Origin: Burkholderia sp. WSM2232
Lineage (GTDB): Bacteria; Pseudomonadota; Gammaproteobacteria; Burkholderiales; Burkholderiaceae
Assembly (NCBI RefSeq): GCF_000472545.1
Contig: NZ_AWZV01000022.1
Location: forward strand, 60,449 to 124,448
DNA length: 64,000 nucleotides
Reading direction: 5' to 3'
The translations under genes and the position numbers were made by a program. Position 1 is the first letter of the stretch, and each line of letters opens with the position of its first letter. The notes under the pieces were generated by a model that was given only the letters and a program-made list of their open reading frames with translations, searched no databases and was not told the origin of the DNA. Positions 15,970 through 25,193 of this stretch are shown here, one piece after another.

Positions 15970-15990
15970 GCGTGCATCAAAACTGCACGC
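15970..15990. terminator. Hairpin between RES toxin and phosphatase genes
   Basis: GCGTGCA and TGCACGC form a perfect 7-base stem with a 7-base loop, 14 bases after the toxin stop and 18 bases before the convergent phosphatase stop. There is no T-run, so only bidirectional terminator-type function is suggested. Confidence 0.4.
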
Positions 15991-16008
15991 AACCGGGTTG
16001 GCGCCCGC

Positions 16009-16746
16009 TCAGGGCAGCGCCAGCGCCGCCGCGCCTTCCGCGCGCGCTTCTTCAACGGAAATCGACCAGCGCCGCAGCGCCCTCGGTTCGACCAGCGTCA
16101 GTCTGCCGCCAGGCCCGAACGCGCCAGTGTCGATGAACACCTGCGAGCCGACCTGCTTGATGTCGCGCATCGGCGTATGGCCGCAGTAAGTCAGCGACAA
16201 TCCGCGCTGCCGTTGCGGGTCGCCGTTACCCATCGCGAGCTCGCGTCCCCACAGCATTTGCTGACGCGTTTCGGCGGAAAAATTGCCGGCGTCGAGTTCG
16301 GCGTCGGTACCGAAGAATTCGGCGTGCAGAACATTGAAGCGCTCCTGCCCGCTGCCCACTACGCGCGCAAGCGGCAACGTGCGCAGCCGCTCCGCGTAGC
16401 GGCGCAGGCTCTCATCGGGCAAGTTGGCCGCCCATGCGCCGCCAATGCCATACCACCACTGACGCCGCAAGCGGCCATCTGCAACCGCGCAGAGCGCGTC
16501 TTCGTGATTGCCGAGCACCGCGAAAAACCATGGCTTGTCGAGCAGCGCCAGCGCCTGCTCCGAGTGCTCGCCGCGATCCACCAGATCGCCGACTGAAAAC
16601 AGCCGGTCGCAAGCCGGGTCGAACGAAACGAGGCGCAGCAGATAGCGCAATGCATCGACACAACCGTGCAAGTCGCCGACTACGAAGTCGCGGCCGCTCC
16701 GGTTGGCCGGGTGATGCTGAACAGAGGTATCGAGTACGGAAGCCAT
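16009..16746 (-). CDS. PPP-family metallophosphatase (bacterial Ser/Thr phosphatase type)
   Basis: The 245-residue protein has the three metal-binding signatures of PPP phosphatases: GDLHGC (about residues 24-29), GDLVDRGEHS (about 51-60) and GNHE (about 79-82). A late CGHTPM motif supplies another His ligand. It is closest in pattern to PrpA/PrpB and phage lambda phosphatases. These dephosphorylate phosphoproteins, or in some members hydrolyse Ap4A. The ATG at 16746 is chosen because the family-like region begins there; an upstream in-frame ATG at 16827 adds 27 unlikely residues. It stands alone, convergent with the toxin-antitoxin operon. Confidence 0.82.
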   Translation of the reverse strand: MASVLDTSVQHHPANRSGRDFVVGDLHGCVDALRYLLRLVSFDPACDRLFSVGDLVDRGEHSEQALALLDKPWFFAVLGNHEDALCAVADGRLRRQWWYGIGGAWAANLPDESLRRYAERLRTLPLARVVGSGQERFNVLHAEFFGTDAELDAGNFSAETRQQMLWGRELAMGNGDPQRQRGLSLTYCGHTPMRDIKQVGSQVFIDTGAFGPGGRLTLVEPRALRRWSISVEEARAEGAAALALP

Positions 16747-17179
16747 AAGCTCATCATAATGCGCAATGTGCGATGCGTATGCGCGCTGCCTCTCGTAGCG
16801 CGGCAACAGATGGCGAAAACTTGACATGGAATCACGCGAAAAGCGCAGGTTTCAGGGCAAATCTTGCCGCAAATCGTCATTCTGAAGGCGCGCCCTTGCT
16901 GGCTTCGCAATCTGCCAGGCCAGCTTGTGTGCGGGTGCGCCGACTGTGTGTACACGCACCGATAAACGGATTCGACGCGCAGACGCCACCGAAAGTTGCG
17001 CTCGCTAACGCGGGCACCTGCCATCGGCTCCGGATCGAAAGGCATTGGCAAGGCCGTTGCGGAAACACTGTGCATGTGCTGCACCGCTCGCAACTGTGCA
17101 CCGCGTGTGCACCGCGGACGCGCCGCGCACGCGCCGCGCACGCGTAGAATCCGCGACACCTCGGCGTCTCGTCAATTTC
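16747..17179. other. Intergenic region, phosphatase / DUF1345 genes
   Basis: The 433-base gap separates two divergent starts. It is very rich in GCGCAC/GCACCGCG words near 17090-17145, including two copies of CGCGCCGCGCA. A TAGAAT -10-like hexamer at 17145-17150 lies 30 bases before the DUF1345 start. No RNA gene or conserved reading frame was recognised. Confidence 0.4.
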
Positions 17180-17842
17180 ATGTTTACGAAATACTATCCG
17201 CAAACGCTTCGCAACCGTCCACGCATGCTGATCGCGCTCGCTCTCGGCGTCGTTGCAGCTGTATTGATGCCGCAGCACATGCGGCCGATGGTTCGTGTAC
17301 TGGTCGGCTGGGACACCGCAGTGTGGAGCTATCTGGTGTTGATCTGGGCGCACATGGTCGCCGCGGACGAACACCGCGTGCGCGATTCGGCGCGCCGCGA
17401 CGACGAGAACGCCGGCGTCGTGCTGTTCGTGATCTGCGTGGCCACGATTGCGAGCATTGCCGCGATCGTGCTCGAACTTGCTTCGGCCAAGGGCACGGCA
17501 GGCGCCTCGACCGTGTGGCATTACACGCTGACCGGACTGACGCTGATCGGCGCGTGGTTCATGATTCCCACCATCTTCACATTGCATTACGCGCGGCTCT
17601 ACTACGACACCGACGTGCAGGAAACGCCGCTTCTCTTTCCCGATCAATCGTTGACGCCGGACTATTGGGACTTTCTGTACTTCTCGTTCACGATCGCTGT
17701 TGCGTCGCAGACGTCCGATGTCGTCCTGCGCTCGCGCGCCATTCGCCGCGCCGCGCTCGCACAGTCTATCCTTTCGTTCTATTTCAACGTCGCGGTGCTC
17801 GGCTTGTGCGTGAACATCGCGGCCGGCCTGCTCGGCTCGTAA
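17180..17842 (+). CDS. DUF1345 family membrane protein
   Basis: This 220-residue protein has five or six hydrophobic segments and matches DUF1345. Typical segments are WDTAVWSYLVLIW near the N-terminus and HYARLYYD followed by PDYWDFLYFSFTIAVASQTSDV. The function is unknown. The ATG at 17180 is chosen because the membrane region starts just after it. A candidate -10 box (TAGAAT) lies 30 bases upstream. Confidence 0.82.
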   Translation: MFTKYYPQTLRNRPRMLIALALGVVAAVLMPQHMRPMVRVLVGWDTAVWSYLVLIWAHMVAADEHRVRDSARRDDENAGVVLFVICVATIASIAAIVLELASAKGTAGASTVWHYTLTGLTLIGAWFMIPTIFTLHYARLYYDTDVQETPLLFPDQSLTPDYWDFLYFSFTIAVASQTSDVVLRSRAIRRAALAQSILSFYFNVAVLGLCVNIAAGLLGS

Positions 17843-18273
17843 CGCCGCAATGTTGCGCGGCCCGCATGCAGCGCCGCGCAAACTGACAACTGCCCTTCGT
17901 CCCGCCACGTCGCGTGTAAAACGCGGACCAATGCCGCCCGTTTTACACGGGCTCGCGCCATCCAGCGGCTGCTCACGCCGCCGCGCGCCGCAACGCTTCC
18001 TCCAGAACACTCGCTGCTCCAAAGGCCGCCGCCTCCGGCTCACGGGCACAGCCTTTGCTGACTTCCGCAGACGTTGTGACCGGCTCGTGCCGCGACGCCT
18101 GGCGGCGAGGCACCCGTAACTGGCCAGCGGCGTGACGATCTTTGCACTACATTGACCAAGTACGCGCCGTCAGTCTACGGATCGCGCGGCAGCCGGCTCT
18201 GGAAGCCCAATGAGCGCTGTGATCGCATGCCAATTGCATCCACACCGCAGCAGGACAAATCTGGAAACGACCG
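17843..18273. other. Intergenic region before the glucan/trehalose operon
   Basis: The 431-base gap holds a perfect 11-base inverted repeat (17913-17949, listed separately). It must also contain the promoter of the seven-gene glgE-treY array. A TTGACC -35-like hexamer at 18152-18157 is followed 18 bases later only by TACGGA, a poor -10. No RNA gene or coding frame is convincing. Confidence 0.4.
17913..17949. repeat. Perfect 11-base inverted repeat
   Basis: CGTGTAAAACG (17913-17923) and CGTTTTACACG (17939-17949) are exact inverse copies; a CGG/CCG pair lies inside the 15-base spacer. It is 70 bases after the DUF1345 stop and 325 bases before glgE. No T-run follows, so it could be a factor-dependent terminator hairpin or a protein-binding palindrome. 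Confidence 0.75.
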
Positions 18274-21200
18274 ATGGAACCTCCAAACGGGTACGCGCCG
18301 CGGATCTATTTTTTTCATTCACCTCTGGTCGGTCCGCTTGACGCGTGGCCTGCGCAGTTCGCTCACGCGGCCGCACTCGGCTTCGATCACGCGCTGATCG
18401 GCAGCCTTTTCGAGCCAGGCCGGGCGAGCCACGGCCAGGTCGTCGGCAACCATGCGCGCCTGCACCCGGCGTTCGAAGCGCAAGGTTCCGCCGGCGAGGC
18501 CATCCGCACACTCGCGGACGAGGCGCGTCGACACGGTCTGACCTTGCTGGGCGATCTGGTGATCGACCGCGTCGCCGCCGACGGTGCGCTCTACGCCGAG
18601 CACGCAGACTGGTTTCATCCGCTGGAGCGCGAAGAGGCCCGTCTCGATCCGCGTCATGTCCATCGCGAGGACAACGTCGCTTACGCGAACTTCAGCGATG
18701 CGGGTACGTGTGCCGCGCTCGCCGACTGGTGGACGCGCCAGCTTCTCGCGCTCGCCGAGGCCGGCATTGGCGGCTTCCGTTTCGATTCGCCGCACCGTGT
18801 GCCCGCAGAGGTCTGGCGGCAGTTGCGCGACGCCGTGCGCGACGCTCATCCCGACGTGCGCTTTCTCGCCGCGACTCCAGGTCTCGCCCGCGGCGATCTG
18901 TCCGGGCTCGACGGCGCGGGCTTCGACAGCGTGTTCTCGTCGGTGCGCTGGTGGGACTATCGCGCGAGCTGGATGGTCGAGGAGCACGCCGCGCTCGCGC
19001 GCATAGGCGGGCCCATTGCATTTCCCGAAGCGCCATACGGTACGCGGCTCGCCGCCGAATTGAGCGACCCGCATGATTCGGGCGTCGTTGAGCGCGCTTA
19101 TCGGCGTGCACTGTTCACGGCGTCCGCCGTCGGCACCGGCTGGATGATGCCGATGGGTTTCGAATACGGCGTGAGCGAACCCATGTCGCAAACGCGAGGC
19201 AACGCGTCGCAATTCGCACTCGCTTGCCAGGCGAAGCGGTTCGACCTGTCGCAATCCATCTCGCTCGCCAACGAACTCGCGCGCCACACCAAGGCGCTGC
19301 AGGTGAACGGCGAGTTGCGCCCGTTGAGCGGGCCGGGCGCGCCGGCCGCTCTTCTGCTGCGTGCCGACCAGCCCGACATGCGCGATGCCGGCCAGGCGGT
19401 CCTTATCGCGATCAATCCCGAACTCAGTGCGGCGGTTCGCGTGGATCCGGCGCGCTTCCTTGCCGGCGTGCCTGGCAATTTCACGCGCTTCATTCCGCTC
19501 GATGCACGCGGTGGCGCGTCGCCCGCGGCATTGGCGCCATTCACGCTCGCCCCCGGCGCCGTGCGTCTCTTCCAGGCCGTCACGGAAAAGCCGATTTGTC
19601 TCGCACCGCCCATCGACAAAGCGAACAGCAAACGCAGCGGCCGCAAGACCGTGCTCGAAGCGATCAACGCGCCGCGCGTCGCGATTGAAAGCGTCATGCC
19701 TTCCGTGGACAACGGCCGCTTTGCCGCCAAGCGCAGCGTCGGCGAACGCGCGGAGATCAGCGCCGCGATTTTCGCCGAGGGTCACGACAAGATTGCAGCC
19801 GCGGTGCTGTGGCGCGCCGCGGACGAGAACAACTGGCACGAAGTACCGATGAGCCCGGCACAACCGGCCGGCCTCGACATCTGGAAGGCGCGCATTCCGC
19901 TCGAACGTATGGGCCGTCACGAGTTCACGGTGATCGCCTGGCGCGACGACTTTGCTTCGCTCGTCGAGCACGTCGAGAAAAAGCTGAAAGCAGGGCAGAC
20001 AGTCGAGACCGAACTCGACGAAGCCGCGCACCTGTTCGCGCTCGTGCTGGCCGAAGTGGAAACGGCGGAAGGCGCGGACAAAGAGCCGCTCGAACACATC
20101 GTCACGCAGTTCAAGAAGGCCGACGATCAGGCCAAACTCAAGCTGCTGCTCCAGCCGGCCACGGCGAAGGCGATGACTGCCGCGCGGCATCGTCCGTTTC
20201 TGAGCCGTGATCCGGTGACCTACAAGATCGACGCCGAACGCACCGCCGCGCGGTTTGCGAGCTGGTACGAGATCTTCCCGCGTTCAATGAGCGACGACGA
20301 ATCGCGTCACGGCACCTTCGCCGACGTCACGAAGAAGCTGCCGCGCATTCGCGACATGGGCTTCGACGTGCTGTACTTTCCGCCGATTCATCCGATCGGC
20401 GTGAGCAATCGCAAGGGCCGCAACAACACGCTCAATGCGCAGCCCGGCGACGTCGGCAGCCCGTATGCGATCGGCGGGGCCGAAGGCGGCCATACCGCCG
20501 TGCATCCGCAACTCGGCACGCTCGACGACTTCAAGGCGATGCTCGCCGCCGCGCATGCGCACGGCCTCGAAATCGCGCTGGACTTCGCAATTCAATGTTC
20601 GCCGGATCATCCGTGGTTGAAGGAGCATCCGACATGGTTCGCGTGGCGCCCCGACGGCACCTTGCGTTACGCGGAAAACCCGCCCAAGAAGTACCAGGAC
20701 ATCGTCAACCCTGACTTCTACGCGCACGACGCGAAGCCCGACTTGTGGCTTGCGTTGCGCGACGTGATCCTGTTCTGGATCGAGGCGGGCGTGCATATCT
20801 TCCGCGTCGACAATCCGCACACGAAGCCTTTGCCGTTTTGGGAGTGGATGATCAACGACGTGCGCTCGCGCTATCCGGACACCATCTTCCTTGCTGAAGC
20901 ATTCACGCGGCCGCGCATGATGAACCGGCTCGGCAAGATCGGCTTCTCGCAGTCGTACACGTACTTTACGTGGCGCGAGTCGAAGCGCGATTTCATCGAG
21001 TATCTGACCGACCTCACGCAGACCGGCGCGCGCGATTTCTACCGGCCGAACTTCTTCGTGAACACGCCGGACATCAATCCGCGCCATCTGCAATCGCATG
21101 GACGCACCGGCTTTCTGATTCGCGCGGCGCTCGCTTCGACGCTCGCCGGCCTGTGGGGCGTGTATAGCGGCTTCGAGCTTTGCGAGGCGGCGGCGTTGCC

Positions 21201-21726
21201 GAACAGCGAGGAGTACCTCGACTCCGAAAAGTATCAGTTGCGCGCGTGGGACTGGAACCGGCCCGGCAACATCATGGCCGAGATCACTGCATTGAATCGC
21301 ATTCGCCGCGCGAATCCCGCGCTGCAAACGCACCTCGGTCTCACGTTCCTGCCTGCACACAACGAGAACATTCTGTTCTTCGAGAAGGCGACCGAAGCGC
21401 GCGACAACGTGATCCTGGTCGCTGTCAATCTCGACCCGTTCAACGAACAAGGCGCGGATATAGAGTTGTCGTGGGAGACGTTCCAGAAGTGGAGTCTGCA
21501 CGATCACAGCGCACTCGAAGTCACCGACCAGATGACCGGCGCGCGTTTTGACTGGCACGGCCGCTGGCAGCATGTGCGGCTCGGGCCGGGCCAGCCGTTT
21601 TCGATCTGGCGCATTGCGCCGCTCGGCGGCCTGCCCGCCGAGCGCCCCGACGAAGCCGACAGCGATTCGACCAGCGCCCTTCACGCAGACGCTGGCAACC
21701 CTACCCCGACGGAAGGTGCGATATGA
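18274..21726 (+). CDS. glgE: Alpha-1,4-glucan:maltose-1-phosphate maltosyltransferase with extra N-terminal GH13-like domain
   Basis: The C-terminal two-thirds of this 1150-residue protein is GlgE, which adds maltose from maltose 1-phosphate to alpha-1,4-glucan. The GlgE N-domain starts near residue 470, and the GH13_3 catalytic domain has nucleophile Asp846 (FRVDNPH), acid/base Glu875 (FLAEAF) and third Asp933 (TPDINP). Their spacings match the Streptomyces enzyme. Characterised GlgE proteins have about 660-700 residues. Here about 450 residues precede them and look like a degenerate GH13 barrel, with Asp171 kept (FRFDSPH) but Ala200 where the Glu should be (FLAATPG). The weak Shine-Dalgarno leaves the start moderately certain. 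The stop overlaps treS by ATGA. Confidence 0.93.
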   Translation: MEPPNGYAPRIYFFHSPLVGPLDAWPAQFAHAAALGFDHALIGSLFEPGRASHGQVVGNHARLHPAFEAQGSAGEAIRTLADEARRHGLTLLGDLVIDRVAADGALYAEHADWFHPLEREEARLDPRHVHREDNVAYANFSDAGTCAALADWWTRQLLALAEAGIGGFRFDSPHRVPAEVWRQLRDAVRDAHPDVRFLAATPGLARGDLSGLDGAGFDSVFSSVRWWDYRASWMVEEHAALARIGGPIAFPEAPYGTRLAAELSDPHDSGVVERAYRRALFTASAVGTGWMMPMGFEYGVSEPMSQTRGNASQFALACQAKRFDLSQSISLANELARHTKALQVNGELRPLSGPGAPAALLLRADQPDMRDAGQAVLIAINPELSAAVRVDPARFLAGVPGNFTRFIPLDARGGASPAALAPFTLAPGAVRLFQAVTEKPICLAPPIDKANSKRSGRKTVLEAINAPRVAIESVMPSVDNGRFAAKRSVGERAEISAAIFAEGHDKIAAAVLWRAADENNWHEVPMSPAQPAGLDIWKARIPLERMGRHEFTVIAWRDDFASLVEHVEKKLKAGQTVETELDEAAHLFALVLAEVETAEGADKEPLEHIVTQFKKADDQAKLKLLLQPATAKAMTAARHRPFLSRDPVTYKIDAERTAARFASWYEIFPRSMSDDESRHGTFADVTKKLPRIRDMGFDVLYFPPIHPIGVSNRKGRNNTLNAQPGDVGSPYAIGGAEGGHTAVHPQLGTLDDFKAMLAAAHAHGLEIALDFAIQCSPDHPWLKEHPTWFAWRPDGTLRYAENPPKKYQDIVNPDFYAHDAKPDLWLALRDVILFWIEAGVHIFRVDNPHTKPLPFWEWMINDVRSRYPDTIFLAEAFTRPRMMNRLGKIGFSQSYTYFTWRESKRDFIEYLTDLTQTGARDFYRPNFFVNTPDINPRHLQSHGRTGFLIRAALASTLAGLWGVYSGFELCEAAALPNSEEYLDSEKYQLRAWDWNRPGNIMAEITALNRIRRANPALQTHLGLTFLPAHNENILFFEKATEARDNVILVAVNLDPFNEQGADIELSWETFQKWSLHDHSALEVTDQMTGARFDWHGRWQHVRLGPGQPFSIWRIAPLGGLPAERPDEADSDSTSALHADAGNPTPTEGAI

Positions 21727-24700
21727 AGCGTGACGATCCCTCCCAGACCACGACGCAAGCGCCGGTGGGCAACGCCCCCGGCAACACGGCAAAGCCGCGC
21801 ACGAACCGGCGCGGCAAGCCCACGGCGCTCGCCGACGATCCGCTCTGGTACAAAGACGCGATCATCTATCAGGTGCACATCAAGTCGTTCTTCGATGCGA
21901 ATAACGACGGCGTAGGCGACTTTCCCGGCCTCATCGCGAAGCTCGACTACATTGCCGAACTGGGCGTGAATGCGATCTGGCTGCTGCCGTTCTATCCGTC
22001 GCCGCGCCGCGACGACGGCTACGACATTGCCGATTACCGCAACGTGCATCCCGACTATGGTCAGCTTTCCGACGTCAAACGCTTCATTCAGGAAGCGCAC
22101 GCGCGCGGCATTCGCGTGATTACCGAACTGGTGATCAACCACACGTCGGATCAGCACCCGTGGTTCCAGCGCGCGCGCCGCGCAAAGCCCGGCTCCAATC
22201 ACCGCAACTTCTATGTGTGGTCCGATACGGATCAGAAGTACCCGGAAACGCGCATTATCTTTATCGACTCAGAGCCGTCGAACTGGACGCACGATCCGGT
22301 GGCGGGCGCGTACTACTGGCACCGCTTCTATTCGCATCAGCCCGACCTGAACTTCGACAATCCCGCGGTGCTGCGCGAAGTGCTGCAGATCATGCGCTTC
22401 TGGCTCGACATGGGTATTGACGGGCTGCGGCTCGACGCGGTGCCGTATCTGGTCGAACGCGAAGGCACCAACAACGAGAACCTGCCGGAAACGCACGCCG
22501 TCCTGAAGAAGATTCGCGCGACCATCGACGCCGAGTATCCGAACCGCATGCTGCTCGCCGAGGCGAACCAGTGGCCGGAAGACGTGAAGGAATACTTCGG
22601 CGATGAAGACGAATGCCACATGGCATTCCACTTTCCGCTGATGCCGCGCATCTACATGTCGATTGCAAGCGAGGACCGCTTTCCGATCACCGACATCATG
22701 CGGCAAACGCCGGACCTGGCCGCGTCGAATCAATGGGCAATCTTCCTGCGCAATCACGACGAGCTCACGCTCGAAATGGTCACGGACTCCGAGCGCGATT
22801 ACTTGTGGAACACCTACGCGAGCGACCGCCGCGCGCGCCTGAATCTGGGCATTCGCCGCCGTCTCGCGCCGCTCATGGAGCGCGACCGCCGCCGTATCGA
22901 GCTGATCAATTCGCTGCTGCTGTCGATGCCGGGCACGCCCGTGATCTATTACGGCGACGAACTCGGCATGGGCGACAACATTCACCTGGGCGACCGCGAC
23001 GGCGTGCGCACGCCAATGCAGTGGTCGTCGGATAGAAACGGTGGTTTCTCGCGCGCCGATCCGGAGCAACTGGTGCTGCCGCCGGTCATGGGTTCGCTCT
23101 ATGGATTCGACGCGGTCAACGTCGAAGCGCAAAGCCGCGATCCGCATTCGCTGCTCAACTGGACCCGGCGCATGCTGGCCACGCGCCGCGCGAAACAGAC
23201 GTTCGGGCGCGGCACCATCCGCTTTCTGAAGCCGGAAAACCGCAAGATTCTCGCGTATCTGCGTGAGATGCCCGGCGAGCCGCCCATTCTGTGCGTGGCC
23301 AATCTGTCGCGCGCGCCGCAGGCGGTGGAGCTCGACCTGTCGGAATTCAACGGCGCGGTGCCGATCGAAATGACCGCCGATTCGGTGTTCCCCGCCATCG
23401 GTCAATTGACGTATCTGCTGACGTTCCCGCCGTATGGCTTCCTGTGGTTCCTACTGTGCGAAGGCGGTCAGCGTCCGACGTGGGCACAGGCGCATCCCGA
23501 GCCATTGCCCGAGTTCGTCACCATCGTGATTCGTGAAGGCCAGGCCGGGCCGACGCCGGAAAACGTGCGGCTGCTCGAATCCGAAGTGCTGCCTTCGTGG
23601 CTTAGCCGGCGCCGCTGGTTTGCGTCGAAGGATCAGAAGATGCACGCCGTGCGGCTCGCCGCGCTCACTACGATTCCGAACGGCGGCTTCGCCTTCACCG
23701 AGATCGAAGCGGACGTCGGCGATCACACCGAACGCTACGTGGTGCCGATTGCGATCACCTGGGGCGGTGAGACGACCACGCCGCTCTTTCTCCAGCTTGC
23801 GCTCGCGCGCGTACGGCGAGGCCGCAACGTCGGGCATCTGACCGACGCGTTCGCATTGCCGATCTTCGCGCACGGCGTGCTGCGCAAACTGCGTGAACGC
23901 GCGGTCGTGCCCACCGTGCAGAAGAGCGAGATCCGCTTTATTCCGACCGACCGCTTCGCCGAACTCGACAACCTCGGCGAGCGCCCGGAAGTGCGCTGGC
24001 TCGCGGCCGAGCAAAGCAACAGTTCGCTGATCGTCGCGGATGCCGCGGTGCTCAAGCTCGTGCGGCGTCTCGTGAGCGGCATTCATCCGGAAGCGGAAAT
24101 CAGCCGCTACCTGACGCAACTCGGCTATGCCAACACGGCTCCGCTGTTCGGCGAGGTGGTGCGGGTGGACCCCGAAGGCGTGCCGCACACGCTCGCGATC
24201 CTGCAAGGCTTCGTCGACAACCAGGGCGATGCATGGAACTGGTCGCTCGATTATCTGCGCCGCTCGGTCGACGAACTGGCGATTACCGTCGACACGGAAG
24301 CCACCTCCCCGCCGGATCGCGATAACGAGGCGATTCTGCTGGAAGGCTACTCCGCGTTGGCGGGCATCATCGGCAGGCGACTTGGCGAATTGCATGTCGC
24401 GCTGTCCTCGCCGACCGACGACCCCGCGTTCTCGCCGGAGCCCGCGAGCGCGGAACAAGTGAAGGCATGGGTGGAAGGCACACAGTCGATGCTTGCAAGC
24501 GCGCTCGATCTGCTCGCGCCGCGCGTCGAACAGCTGCTCGATGCGGACACGAAGGCGCTCGCGCAAAGTCTGATCGACCGGCGCGCGGCGCTCGTGGAAG
24601 CCGTGAACAAGCTCCTTACCCCCGACACCCAGGCGCTGCGCATCCGCATCCACGGCGACTTCCATCTGGGCCAGGTGCTGGTTGCACAGGGCGACGTGTA

Positions 24701-25193
24701 TCTGATCGACTTCGAAGGCGAGCCGGCGCGTTCGCTCGAAGAGCGTCGGCAGAAATCGAGCCCGCTGCGCGACGTGGCCGGCCTGATGCGCTCGCTGTCC
24801 TATGCGAGCGCCGCAGCGCAGTCCACGACGGAAGCGGCGCCGCAACAGACGGCGGATCGCAAGCGCGTGTTGTTCGACCGTTTCCGCGCGCACGCCACCG
24901 ACACGTTCCTGAAGGAATACCGCGCGGCCACCGCGCAAGCGCCGACGCCGCTGGTTGAACCCGAGGCCGAACAGGCGCTGCTCGATCTGTTCCTGATCGA
25001 GAAGGCCGCGTATGAAATCCGCTACGAGGCAGCCAACCGGCCGACGTGGCTGAGCTTGCCGGTGCGCGGACTCGCGGCGCTCGCGAGCCGGCTGCTCGGC
25101 GATACCGGCGCGCCGCATGCTTCGCACGATTCGTCAACCCAGGCGCCAGACGCCGCCACCCCGCCTCATCCGGCCGAGGGCGACTATGAGTGA
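21723..25193 (+). CDS. treS: Trehalose synthase fused to maltokinase (TreS-Pep2)
   Basis: The 1156-residue protein joins two enzymes. Residues about 35-600 are TreS, which interconverts maltose and trehalose, with catalytic Asp238 (LRLDAVPYL), Glu280 (LLAEANQW) and Asp346 (RNHDEL). Residues about 620-1130 are a Pep2-type maltokinase that makes maltose 1-phosphate, with the kinase loop HGDFHLGQ (His977, Asp979, Gln984) and DFEG (Asp996). The fusion channels trehalose-derived maltose to GlgE, whose gene overlaps upstream. The 3' end overlaps glgB by 8 bases. Confidence 0.95.
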   Translation: MKRDDPSQTTTQAPVGNAPGNTAKPRTNRRGKPTALADDPLWYKDAIIYQVHIKSFFDANNDGVGDFPGLIAKLDYIAELGVNAIWLLPFYPSPRRDDGYDIADYRNVHPDYGQLSDVKRFIQEAHARGIRVITELVINHTSDQHPWFQRARRAKPGSNHRNFYVWSDTDQKYPETRIIFIDSEPSNWTHDPVAGAYYWHRFYSHQPDLNFDNPAVLREVLQIMRFWLDMGIDGLRLDAVPYLVEREGTNNENLPETHAVLKKIRATIDAEYPNRMLLAEANQWPEDVKEYFGDEDECHMAFHFPLMPRIYMSIASEDRFPITDIMRQTPDLAASNQWAIFLRNHDELTLEMVTDSERDYLWNTYASDRRARLNLGIRRRLAPLMERDRRRIELINSLLLSMPGTPVIYYGDELGMGDNIHLGDRDGVRTPMQWSSDRNGGFSRADPEQLVLPPVMGSLYGFDAVNVEAQSRDPHSLLNWTRRMLATRRAKQTFGRGTIRFLKPENRKILAYLREMPGEPPILCVANLSRAPQAVELDLSEFNGAVPIEMTADSVFPAIGQLTYLLTFPPYGFLWFLLCEGGQRPTWAQAHPEPLPEFVTIVIREGQAGPTPENVRLLESEVLPSWLSRRRWFASKDQKMHAVRLAALTTIPNGGFAFTEIEADVGDHTERYVVPIAITWGGETTTPLFLQLALARVRRGRNVGHLTDAFALPIFAHGVLRKLRERAVVPTVQKSEIRFIPTDRFAELDNLGERPEVRWLAAEQSNSSLIVADAAVLKLVRRLVSGIHPEAEISRYLTQLGYANTAPLFGEVVRVDPEGVPHTLAILQGFVDNQGDAWNWSLDYLRRSVDELAITVDTEATSPPDRDNEAILLEGYSALAGIIGRRLGELHVALSSPTDDPAFSPEPASAEQVKAWVEGTQSMLASALDLLAPRVEQLLDADTKALAQSLIDRRAALVEAVNKLLTPDTQALRIRIHGDFHLGQVLVAQGDVYLIDFEGEPARSLEERRQKSSPLRDVAGLMRSLSYASAAAQSTTEAAPQQTADRKRVLFDRFRAHATDTFLKEYRAATAQAPTPLVEPEAEQALLDLFLIEKAAYEIRYEAANRPTWLSLPVRGLAALASRLLGDTGAPHASHDSSTQAPDAATPPHPAEGDYE

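Noticed and set aside
16877..18049. A 390-codon frame on the minus strand across the DUF1345 gene
   Set aside because: The translation is Arg/Gly/His-rich with no family pattern. The opposite strand encodes a clear multi-span membrane protein with upstream -10-like sequence.
18319..20190. A 623-codon minus-strand frame opposite the N-terminal half of glgE
   Set aside because: It is an antisense shadow caused by codon bias. It has no motif, and the same kind of shadow occurs opposite treS, treY and gltA, which are certain genes.
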